Shown piece after piece: positions 35,279 through 43,161 of a stretch of 64,000 nucleotides of DNA. The position numbers were made by a program, and so were the translations under genes. Below the pieces are notes generated by a model, which saw nothing but the letters and a program-made list of their open reading frames with translations, was not told the DNA's origin and ran no database searches. Source of the stretch: Pedobacter nyackensis (GTDB lineage: Bacteria; Bacteroidota; Bacteroidia; Sphingobacteriales; Sphingobacteriaceae). Every line of letters begins with the position of its first letter. Position 1 is the first letter of the stretch. The stretch is taken from NCBI RefSeq assembly GCF_900176505.1, contig NZ_FWYB01000002.1:87237-151236 (forward strand), read 5' to 3'.

Positions 35279-38200
35279 ATGAATTATTCAAAAATTAATA
35301 ATCTTACCGGATGGCTTTGCTTTCTTATTGCCACTGTAACTTATATTTTAACATTAGAGCCATCAGTAAGTTTTTGGGATTGTGGTGAGTTCATCGCCTC
35401 AGCTTTTAAAATGCAGGTTGTACACCAACCGGGCGCTCCTTTATTCTTAATGATCCAACGCTTCTTCTCTATTTTTGCCTTAGGCGATACGGACAAGATT
35501 GCTTACTTCATGAACGTAGGATCGGCGATTGCCAGTGCAGCCACTATATTATTCTTATTCTGGACCATCACTGCCTTAGCTAAGAAAATCCTGGTTAAAG
35601 AAAACGAAGAAGTATCAAAATCTAATCTGATCTCTATTATGGGTGCGGGTGCTGTTGGTGCATTAGCCTATACTTTTTCTGATAGTTTCTGGTTCTCTGC
35701 AGTCGAATCTGAAGTATATGCTTTATCTTCTCTGTTTACTGCCATCGTATTTTGGGCTATTTTAAAATGGGAAGCGAAAGCAAATGAGCCAGGTGCCGAC
35801 AGATGGTTACTTTTCATCGCTTACATCATGGGTTTATCAATAGGTATCCACTTATTGAACCTACTAACCATTCCAGCCATCGCTTTTGTTTATTACTTCA
35901 AAAAAACTCAAAAACCAACTACTGCCGGTATTATTAAAACGGGTGCTATAGGTGTTCTTATTCTTGCTATCATCCAATACGGTATCATTCAATACCTGGT
36001 TTCATTTGGTGCCTATTTCGATTTATTCTTCGTTAATACATTAGGACTAGGTTTTGGCTCGGGTGTTTTATTCTTTGCCATATTATTAATAGGTGCCTTT
36101 GTATGGGGAATCCGTTATTCTATCCAACACCAGAAGAAAATTTTAAACCTCGCATTGCTATCAACCGTACTCATCATATTCGGTTATTGCTCATTTGCTA
36201 TGATCATTATCCGTGCAAAAGCAAACCCAAACCTAAACAACAGTGATCCTGAAAATGCTTTTTCATTCCTTAGCTACCTGAACAGGGAGCAATATGGCGA
36301 CAGACCTCTATTGTTTGGTCCTAACTATAACTCACAAAAAGTTAACCTTACACAAGGAAAGACTTTATACAGAAAAGGCGAAGAGAAATATGAGGTTGCC
36401 GGTAAAAAAACGGACTATGAGTACGACAGAACTACTCCTTTCCCAAGGATGTATAGTGATGATGCACGACACGTAGGTTACTATAAAGATATCATGGGTT
36501 TTGATGAAGGGCATTTCCCTGGTTTATTTGACAATATCGGCTTCCTATTCAGATATCAGGTAGGACAGATGTACATGCGTTACTTCATGTGGAACTTTGT
36601 GGGACGTCAGAATGATGATCAGGGACAAGGAAGCTTATATGAAGGGCAGTGGCTAAGTGGTGTTAAACCTATCGACGCAATCATGCTCGGCGACCAAAAG
36701 AACCTTCCGCCTTCGATCGTAGACAGCAATGCTTATAATCGTTTCTTCTTCCTTCCGCTTATCCTTGGTTTAATGGGTGCGATCTGGCATTTCAAACGTA
36801 ATCAAAAGGATGCAGGTATTGTAGCTTTATTGTTTTTCTTTACCGGTCTGGCTATCGTGCTTTACCTTAACCAGAAGCCAATGGAGCCTCGTGAAAGGGA
36901 TTATGCTTATGCAGGCTCTTTCTATGCCTTTGCCATTTGGATAGGCCTAGGTGTATTGGCAATCCGCGAGTGGTTGTTTAAAAAGATTACACCTGCAACA
37001 GGCGCTGTTTTAGCCACTGTAACAGGTTTATTTGCTGCTCCGGTGATCATGGCTGCACAGGGATGGGATGATCACGATCGTTCAAGCAAAATGGTTGCAC
37101 ATGACATTGCGGTAGATTACCTGCAGTCTTGCGCACCTAACGCCATTCTCTTTACCTATGGTGATAACGATACCTACCCATTATGGTACGCTCAGGAAGT
37201 AGAAAATATCAGACCAGATATTAAGTTGGTTAACTTAAGTTTATTTGATACAGACTGGTACATCAATGGATTGAAGCGTGTAACCAACCAATCAGCCCCC
37301 CTACCTATATCGATGAAACCTTCTCAATATGTGCAAGGCGTTAGAGATGTAATGTATTACCAGGATTATAAAATTGCTGGTTCCGTAGAATTAAGTAATA
37401 TACTTGCTATCCTGCTATCTGAAAACGAAGAGGACAAACTACCATTACAAGATGGAACAAGGGAGAACTTTATTCCTACCAAGAACTTTAAGCTAACAGT
37501 AAATAAAGCTGATGTAATTAAAAATGGTGTGGTAAGTGTTGCTGATTCAAGCAAAATTGCTCCGTCTCTGGAATGGACTTTTAACAAAAACTATGTAACC
37601 AAAGGTACATTGGCCTTCTTTGATATCCTGGTACATAACGACTGGAAAAGACCTATTTATTTTGCGAGCACCGTACCTTCCGATCAATATAATGGTTTAG
37701 ATAACTACCTGTATAACGAAGGTCTGGCTTTACGGTTACTCCCTTTAAAAGCAGATACTTCTGCAAACAAACCTGAACTGATCAATACGCCTGCTCTTTA
37801 CAAAAACGTAATGGACAAGTTTGTTTGGGGTAATATCAAAAATGCAAAATATCTTGATCCTCAATCATCAGATGACATTTCTATCTTCACCAATGTATTT
37901 AACAATACCATTTCAGGCTTAATCAAAGCCGGAAAAATCGAAGACGCAAAGAAAGCTGTAAACAAGTATTACGAAGTAATGCCTGAGAAATTCTACGGAA
38001 TGCGTTCAATGATGGGAACCTATTTCATGGCAGAGAATCTTTATGCACTTGGTGATATCCAAAGGGCAAATGCTTTAATTGAGAAATCTGCTGCTTATAT
38101 ACAAAAGGAACTTACTTACCTGGCAGATGTTTCTGAGAGCAAGCGTAGGTTTATTGGTGGACAAAACGTTCAGTTAGGTTTATCTTTCCTTAACCAAATG

Positions 38201-38305
38201 TCTAAGACTGCAGAACAGCATCAGCAAACAAAACTGAGTGAGCGCTTAAATCAACAGTTCCAGGGACTGGAAGGAAGGTTCTCTATGTACTTTGCTCAAG
38301 AATAG
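35279..38305 (+). CDS. DUF2723 membrane glycosyltransferase (GT117-like)
   Basis: The 1008-residue protein starts MNYSKINNLTGWLCFLIATV and contains DUF2723, with the hallmark TLEPSVSFWDCGEFIASAFK and VVHQPGAPLFLMIQRFFSI. About 12 hydrophobic helices fill residues 10-310 and 490-610; the rest, about 620-1008, is a soluble part with DHDRSSKMVAHDIAVDYLQS and TYGDNDTYPLWYAQEV. DUF2723 proteins are GT-C fold enzymes, in Bacteroidota probably protein O-mannosyl/O-glycosyltransferases acting with polyprenyl-phosphate sugars; CAZy groups some as GT117. It is monocistronic, ending in repeat copy 3 and a terminator. Confidence 0.88.
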   Translation: MNYSKINNLTGWLCFLIATVTYILTLEPSVSFWDCGEFIASAFKMQVVHQPGAPLFLMIQRFFSIFALGDTDKIAYFMNVGSAIASAATILFLFWTITALAKKILVKENEEVSKSNLISIMGAGAVGALAYTFSDSFWFSAVESEVYALSSLFTAIVFWAILKWEAKANEPGADRWLLFIAYIMGLSIGIHLLNLLTIPAIAFVYYFKKTQKPTTAGIIKTGAIGVLILAIIQYGIIQYLVSFGAYFDLFFVNTLGLGFGSGVLFFAILLIGAFVWGIRYSIQHQKKILNLALLSTVLIIFGYCSFAMIIIRAKANPNLNNSDPENAFSFLSYLNREQYGDRPLLFGPNYNSQKVNLTQGKTLYRKGEEKYEVAGKKTDYEYDRTTPFPRMYSDDARHVGYYKDIMGFDEGHFPGLFDNIGFLFRYQVGQMYMRYFMWNFVGRQNDDQGQGSLYEGQWLSGVKPIDAIMLGDQKNLPPSIVDSNAYNRFFFLPLILGLMGAIWHFKRNQKDAGIVALLFFFTGLAIVLYLNQKPMEPRERDYAYAGSFYAFAIWIGLGVLAIREWLFKKITPATGAVLATVTGLFAAPVIMAAQGWDDHDRSSKMVAHDIAVDYLQSCAPNAILFTYGDNDTYPLWYAQEVENIRPDIKLVNLSLFDTDWYINGLKRVTNQSAPLPISMKPSQYVQGVRDVMYYQDYKIAGSVELSNILAILLSENEEDKLPLQDGTRENFIPTKNFKLTVNKADVIKNGVVSVADSSKIAPSLEWTFNKNYVTKGTLAFFDILVHNDWKRPIYFASTVPSDQYNGLDNYLYNEGLALRLLPLKADTSANKPELINTPALYKNVMDKFVWGNIKNAKYLDPQSSDDISIFTNVFNNTISGLIKAGKIEDAKKAVNKYYEVMPEKFYGMRSMMGTYFMAENLYALGDIQRANALIEKSAAYIQKELTYLADVSESKRRFIGGQNVQLGLSFLNQMSKTAEQHQQTKLSERLNQQFQGLEGRFSMYFAQE

Positions 38306-38313
38306 GAAAGCTC

Positions 38314-38392
38314 GCATTCTATTCTCCGGCGGCATTAAGTTGGCTCAGAAAAAGAGCCAAATGAACGCTAAGCCGGTTCATAGAACACTCGC
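38314..38392 (+). repeat. REP-like hairpin element, copy 3
   Basis: It begins 8 bases after the DUF2723 stop codon with GCATTCTATTCTCCGGCGGC and ATTAA. Outer stem: TTCTAT (38317-38322) with ATAGAA (38380-38385), and CCGGC (38326-38330) with GCCGG (38372-38376), with internal loop TCT/TTC. Inner hairpin: TTGGCTC-AGAAAAA-GAGCCAA (38340-38360). Compared with copy A the stem bases differ but pairing is kept. Its first 25 bases and last 30 are nearly identical to copy 4. Confidence 0.8.
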
Positions 38393-38410
38393 TTTCCCCT
38401 TAAAAAATAC

Positions 38411-38442
38411 AAGCCTGCAAGTTGAACTTGCAGGCTTTTTTT
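38411..38442 (+). terminator. Terminator of the DUF2723 gene
   Basis: AAGCCTGCAAG and CTTGCAGGCTT form a perfect 11-bp stem with loop TTGAA, followed by TTTTT. It is about 105 bases past the stop, just beyond repeat copy 3. Confidence 0.9.
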
Positions 38443-38630
38443 ATAATGTAGTCCATTATTGTGTATAACCCGTACCGAACGAGATACTATACCGTTTCTA
38501 GAGTGGCTCTTCACATGATAAGCAATTCTTCACGCTCTGCTCACTCTTCCTTGAGCACAAACAGATACCTTTTGCGAAGAAACATTTAGAATGTGTAAAC
38601 TATGTAAAGAGCATGCCTTAACTGAAATAA

Positions 38631-38668
38631 AGCGAGTATGCTATGAACCTGGAGATTAGAATACTCTT
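38631..38668 (-). repeat. Shortened REP-like element without inner hairpin
   Basis: On the minus strand GTATTCTAATCTCC is followed directly by AGGTTCATAGCATACTCGC. These match the two outer ends of copies 3 and 4 (GCATTCTATTCTCC and CGGTTCATAGAACACTCGC), but the inner part of about 45 bases is missing. GAGTAT and ATACTC at its ends still pair. It looks like an internal deletion derivative. Confidence 0.55.
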
Positions 38669-38680
38669 ACCCATTATTAC

Positions 38681-38717
38681 AAAAAAAGAAAGGCCTGTAA
38701 CTTGAAATTACAGGCCT
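38681..38717 (-). terminator. Terminator of accA
   Basis: On the minus strand AGGCCTGTAA pairs with TTACAGGCCT around a 7-base loop, followed by TTCTTTTTTT. Its stem is similar in sequence to the terminator at 38411-38442 (both built on GCCTGYAA). Confidence 0.85.
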
Positions 38718-38746
38718 TCTATATATTGCAGTACTTTGAGTATAAA

Positions 38747-38823
38747 GCGAGTGTTCGATGAACCGGCTTAGCATTCTTTCGAGCTTCTTCAGCGAGAATT
38801 AATGCCGCCGGAGAATAGAATGC
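38747..38823 (-). repeat. REP-like hairpin element, copy 4
   Basis: On the minus strand it starts GCATTCTATTCTCCGGCGGC 5 bases after the accA stop codon and ends GTTCATCGAACACTCGC. The stem CCGGC/GCCGG is intact; TTCTAT/ATCGAA has one mismatch. The inner part, TTCTCGCTGAAGAAGC and following bases, replaces the hairpin of copy 3 and pairs imperfectly. It is an inverted partner of copy 3 across the convergent gap. Confidence 0.8.
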
Positions 38824-38828
38824 GAACT

Positions 38829-39794
38829 TTAACCTTCGTTGACAACCCCCATCGCACAGAACTTATCAATTCTGGTGGCGATCATCTTCTCAGTATTCTG
38901 TTTCTTTAATTCTTTAAGATCCTTTATGATCTGCTCTTTAACAGTCTGCGCCATCAATTCAGGATTTTGATGTGCACCGCCTAGTGGCTCTTTAATGATT
39001 CCATCGATAAGTTTGTTTTTAAACATATCATCAGAAGTCAGCTTTAAGCATTCCGCTGCACGCTCTTTGTAGTCCCAGCTGCGCCATAAAATAGACGAGC
39101 ACGACTCAGGAGAAATTACAGAGTACCAGGTATGCTCCAGCATATATACTTTATCACCAATACCAATTCCTAATGCACCACCTGATGCACCTTCGCCCAC
39201 TACAAAGCAAACAATAGGAACTTTTAGTACTGACATTTCCAGCAAATTGCGGGCAATAGCCTCTCCTTGTCCACGTTCTTCAGCTTCAAGACCAGGGTAA
39301 GCACCCATGGTATCAATAAAAGAAATAACCGGCTTATTGAATTTCTCAGCCAGACGCATTAAACGCAGGGCTTTTCTATAACCTTCAGGATTGGCCATAC
39401 CGAAATTACGGTATTGTCTCTCTTTAGTATTTTTACCTTTTTGATGACCAATGATCATTACAGTCTCGCCATTTATCGTAGCAAAACCACCAATGATTGC
39501 TTTATCGTCTTTAACTGTTCTGTCGCCGTGCATCTCGATGAAATCATCGCAGATCATGCTGATGTAGTCCAGAGTTTGTGGACGCTCGGCATGACGAGAC
39601 ATTTGAACTTTTTGCCAACCTGTAAGGTTGTTATATAGTGACTGCTGGGTAGTCTCCAGCTTTTGTTCAAGCTCAGTTAAGGTAGCAGACATATCTACTT
39701 TGGTTTTATCGGCAACCTGTTTAACCTTCTCAATTTGCTGGGCTAGCTCAGCAATAGGCTTTTCAAAATCAAATGATGTTTTTATCTGTTCCAT
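38829..39794 (-). CDS. accA: Acetyl-CoA carboxylase carboxyltransferase subunit alpha
   Basis: With AccD this subunit transfers the carboxyl group from biotin to acetyl-CoA, making malonyl-CoA for fatty-acid synthesis. The 321-residue protein is full length. It has the N-terminal coiled region and the crotonase-like carboxyltransferase domain with [40 protein letters not shown], the acyl-CoA-binding [20 protein letters not shown], and [20 protein letters not shown]. It stands alone, 48 bases after the GH13 lipoprotein gene of the sus locus. accD is not in the window. Confidence 0.96.
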   Translation of the reverse strand: MEQIKTSFDFEKPIAELAQQIEKVKQVADKTKVDMSATLTELEQKLETTQQSLYNNLTGWQKVQMSRHAERPQTLDYISMICDDFIEMHGDRTVKDDKAIIGGFATINGETVMIIGHQKGKNTKERQYRNFGMANPEGYRKALRLMRLAEKFNKPVISFIDTMGAYPGLEAEERGQGEAIARNLLEMSVLKVPIVCFVVGEGASGGALGIGIGDKVYMLEHTWYSVISPESCSSILWRSWDYKERAAECLKLTSDDMFKNKLIDGIIKEPLGGAHQNPELMAQTVKEQIIKDLKELKKQNTEKMIATRIDKFCAMGVVNEG

Positions 39795-39841
39795 AATCGG
39801 GCTGTAAAAATAGACATTTTATTTTAAAAACGTTATTTATT

Positions 39842-41764
39842 TCATCCGCCGTTAAGTGGCATACGACTGTAGATGTGGTATTCACCAGCCGCCAGTGTTT
39901 TGGTGTACATCGTACTATTCAAGGTCATCTGACTTCCTGTTGAAGCATCATACCAAATTCCTGATGCACCAAAATCTACATTGGTATCCTTACTGCTTAC
40001 ATCGAAATTACCGATCACGACTACTGTGTTCGTCCCTTCAGTTAGTTTGATGTACTTAATGCCAGCTGTCAGATTATATATTGCATCAGTAGCATTAAAA
40101 ATGCTGTTCTTCTTTTTCATATTGATGAATTTTGCATACGCATCATACAATGCCTTACGTTCTGTCTGCTGAAAATACTCCCAGTGTATAGGCTTATTGC
40201 CAGTCCTCCCGTTATAGTTTATGCTAACATCATAACCAAGTTCTTCAAACTGCCAGATCATTTTTGGTCCCGGTACTGCAAAAAGAAAGGCCGCAGCCAT
40301 TTCTTCCCGTTTCAAAGCTACAGCCAGATCTTTCACGCTATATGAACCCGTTGCATTTCCGTAATTAAGGTTTTTATACATCGTACGTTCCTCATCATGG
40401 CTCTCAATAAAATTAATCAGGTTTTCGGACCTGGTAAAACCATGCCGGGTGAAAAAGGCCCATGAAAAATCTGAGTTAGCAGACCAGCCCATCGTAGCCT
40501 CATTCATATTTACATTCAAGCCATTCCAAAGCATCATACCTTCATCCGCCAACACCTTTTCTTCTGCGGCATCAGCAAAATGCTCCAGAATTAAATAGAA
40601 ATTATTGGCATCAATACTTTTAATATAATTATTGTAATCCTTCCATATAGCCACACGACTTGCATCATAGGCACTAAAAGAAGCATCATCGCTGGATCCT
40701 TTTTGTGTAAATCCCTTAGAAAGATCGAAACGGAATCCGTCAATTTTATATTCTTGCATCCAAAATTTCATCACATTTTTGGCAAAGACTTTTGTTGCTG
40801 CACTTTCATGATTAAAATCATAACCTACATTATAAGGATGAATATTCGAATTTGTGTTAAACCACGGACTGATGGCTAAAGGTTTACCCGAAGGCTGATC
40901 GAAATAGAGCTGTACCAGAGGCGACTGACCAAAAGAGTGATTCAATACCATATCCAAAATAACAGCAAGCCCTTTGCCATGACACTCATCAATAAAATTC
41001 TGTAGTGCCGTTTTCGTACCGTAATATTTATCTGGCGCAAAATAGAAGGAAGGATTATAGCCCCAACTTAGGTTTCCTTCAAATTCATTTACAGGCATTA
41101 ATTCAATGGCATTGACGCCCAAACCAACCAGGTAATCCAGCTTTTGTAAAGTAGAGGAATAATTATGCTCGACTGTGAAATCCCTGATCAGCAACTCATA
41201 AATTACCAGGTTGTTTTTTGCCGGTCTTGTAAACCCACTCGTGCTCTTCCAGGTATAAGTAGGCTGGTTAGCCTGCATTACACTTACTATTCCCGTAGTT
41301 TTACCTGTCGGATAAGCCTTCAACCCCGGATAAGTTGTCTGATCAATATAACTATCATTAAGCTGATCCAGGATCTTTTCGCAATATGGATCAGCAACTT
41401 TGAGATTGTCATCCACCAAAAACTGGTAAGCATATGCTATGCTGGGGTTTAAATTATCAATCTGAACCCACCATATATTTCCATCTGCGGTATTTTTCAT
41501 AGCAGTAGGCTGCCAGTCATTAAATTCACCAATTAAGGCTACCGATTTTTTGTATGGTGCATATAGGGTAACAATTGCCGAGGCCCCATTATTTATAAAC
41601 ACAACACCATCTTTTGCAGCAGCGGGCAAGGATGGTATCGCGTCAACCGGAATTACCGGTGTCACGGGTGTAACCGGGCCCGCAGACTCTGGACTAACCT
41701 TTCCTTTTTTGCATGCGGTGGCCAATACCGATAAAATCAGTACCACCAGGTAAATCCTTTTCAT
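39842..41764 (-). CDS. GH13 alpha-amylase lipoprotein of the sus locus
   Basis: The 640-residue protein begins with a lipoprotein signal (LSVLATACKKGK, lipid-modified Cys18) and a Pro/Thr linker (VTPVTPVIPV). Residues about 50-150 are an E-set/CBM48-like domain (SVALIGEFNDWQPTAMKNTA). The GH13 barrel follows, with region I DMVLNHS, region II GFRFDLSKGF (nucleophile Asp), region III LILEHFAD (acid Glu) and region IV FIESHDEER. It probably cuts starch or maltodextrin at the cell surface or in the periplasm. It is the last gene of the operon, 18 bases after the MFS gene. Surface location is inferred; SusG plays this part in Bacteroides. Confidence 0.9.
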   Translation of the reverse strand: MKRIYLVVLILSVLATACKKGKVSPESAGPVTPVTPVIPVDAIPSLPAAAKDGVVFINNGASAIVTLYAPYKKSVALIGEFNDWQPTAMKNTADGNIWWVQIDNLNPSIAYAYQFLVDDNLKVADPYCEKILDQLNDSYIDQTTYPGLKAYPTGKTTGIVSVMQANQPTYTWKSTSGFTRPAKNNLVIYELLIRDFTVEHNYSSTLQKLDYLVGLGVNAIELMPVNEFEGNLSWGYNPSFYFAPDKYYGTKTALQNFIDECHGKGLAVILDMVLNHSFGQSPLVQLYFDQPSGKPLAISPWFNTNSNIHPYNVGYDFNHESAATKVFAKNVMKFWMQEYKIDGFRFDLSKGFTQKGSSDDASFSAYDASRVAIWKDYNNYIKSIDANNFYLILEHFADAAEEKVLADEGMMLWNGLNVNMNEATMGWSANSDFSWAFFTRHGFTRSENLINFIESHDEERTMYKNLNYGNATGSYSVKDLAVALKREEMAAAFLFAVPGPKMIWQFEELGYDVSINYNGRTGNKPIHWEYFQQTERKALYDAYAKFINMKKKNSIFNATDAIYNLTAGIKYIKLTEGTNTVVVIGNFDVSSKDTNVDFGASGIWYDASTGSQMTLNSTMYTKTLAAGEYHIYSRMPLNGG

Positions 41765-41782
41765 TAGCTTATCGTTTAAATT

Positions 41783-43156
41783 CTACTGATCTCGTCCTTC
41801 TATAGCAAGTCTATCCGCTAAAACCTGATCTGTCTTTCGTGGTTCCTTTATAAAAACATAACAAATGACTGCCGCAATTATCATTAATCCCCCACCCAAC
41901 TGCACAGCTAAAAGTCTGTCATTATTCAATACTTCCCGCATCAGCCAACCAAAGCCTAGTGAGGCAATGATTTCTGGCAATACAATAAAGAAGTTAAATA
42001 TGCCCATGTAAATACCAATTTTGGCCTTAGGCAAGGAACCACTCAACATGGCATAAGGCATAGATAGGATACTTGCCCATGCTACCCCTACTCCGGTCAT
42101 ACATAAATAAAGCATATTTTTATCCTGTACCCATGCAACACTGATTAGGCCAAAAGCACCACATAACAAACACAATGCATGCGTTGTTTTACGGCCGAGT
42201 CTATCAGCTATTTTAGGTAAAACCAATGCAAACAAAAAGGTAACAACACTGTAATAAGCCAGCGTTAAACTACCAAAATCAGCGCCATGAGCATATACAG
42301 GATCGCTGGCATCTTTACCTCCAAATACGTTAACGGCAACTGCAGTAGTATAATAGAACCACATTAAAAATAAGCCCGGCCAGGTAAAGAACTGAACCAA
42401 CGAAACAATCTGCATTCTTTTGGGCATATTCATAAGCGAATGCCAGATTTCTTTAGCACCGGCACCAAAACCTCTATTGCTTTCCAGCACCTTTTCTTTA
42501 AAATCTACATCGGAAGGGGGATATTCTTTGGTTGTAAAAACAGTATACAAAACCGCAGCCAGGAAAAAGAATGCGCCTATATAAAAAGAGTACTTAACAT
42601 TTTCAGGAATACTTCCCTGGGCAGCGGTATTACTTAAGTGAAAAACATTGTTCATCAACCAGGGCAGGGCGGATGCAATACTTCCTCCAAGTCCGATCAT
42701 CATACTCTGCATAATGAAGCCCCTGTTTACCTGCGAATCTGGTAATTTATCAGTCACAAAGGCTCTGAAAGGCTCCATAGCTACATTACCAGCAACGTCT
42801 AATATCCATAGAAGGCCAGCAGCCATCCACAATGCACTGCTATGTGGCATAAATAGAAGAGCGATTGAGCTGATAATGGCACCAATCATAAAGTAAGGCC
42901 TTCTTCTACCCCACCTTGGGTGCCATGTACGATCGCTCAGATAACCAATTATTGGCTGAACAAGCAAACCAGTTAAAGGAGCAGCTAAAAACAATAAGGG
43001 AACCTGATCAGGATTAGCACCCAGGTTTTCATAAATACGTCCCATATTGGCACGTTGTAAATCCCAACCAAACTGAATGCCGAAAAAACCGACGCTCATG
43101 TTGATGATCTGGACTAAACTTAGCTTTGGATTTTCGGTTAATGTTTTTAAGCTCAT
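41783..43156 (-). CDS. MFS sugar transporter (SLC45-like, probably maltose/maltodextrin)
   Basis: The 457-residue protein has 12 hydrophobic helices. The motifs GFFGIQFGWDLQRANMGRIY and YLSDRTWHPRWGRRRPYFMI are typical of the sucrose/maltose:proton symporter (SLC45/GPH-like) branch of the major facilitator superfamily. It lies between two GH13 genes, 6 bases after one and 18 before the other, so import of maltose or short maltodextrins through the inner membrane is the likely job. Substrate is inferred from context only. Confidence 0.88.
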   Translation of the reverse strand: MSLKTLTENPKLSLVQIINMSVGFFGIQFGWDLQRANMGRIYENLGANPDQVPLLFLAAPLTGLLVQPIIGYLSDRTWHPRWGRRRPYFMIGAIISSIALLFMPHSSALWMAAGLLWILDVAGNVAMEPFRAFVTDKLPDSQVNRGFIMQSMMIGLGGSIASALPWLMNNVFHLSNTAAQGSIPENVKYSFYIGAFFFLAAVLYTVFTTKEYPPSDVDFKEKVLESNRGFGAGAKEIWHSLMNMPKRMQIVSLVQFFTWPGLFLMWFYYTTAVAVNVFGGKDASDPVYAHGADFGSLTLAYYSVVTFLFALVLPKIADRLGRKTTHALCLLCGAFGLISVAWVQDKNMLYLCMTGVGVAWASILSMPYAMLSGSLPKAKIGIYMGIFNFFIVLPEIIASLGFGWLMREVLNNDRLLAVQLGGGLMIIAAVICYVFIKEPRKTDQVLADRLAIEGRDQ

Positions 43157-43161
43157 TTATT

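Larger units (their letters stand above)
38306..38828. other. Convergent intergenic region rich in repeat elements
   Basis: This 523-base gap between the DUF2723 gene and accA holds repeat copy 3 (38314-38392), a strong terminator for the plus gene (38411-38442), about 190 bases with nothing recognised (38443-38630), a shortened repeat copy (38631-38668), a terminator for accA (38681-38717) and repeat copy 4 in inverse orientation (38747-38823). Confidence 0.7.
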
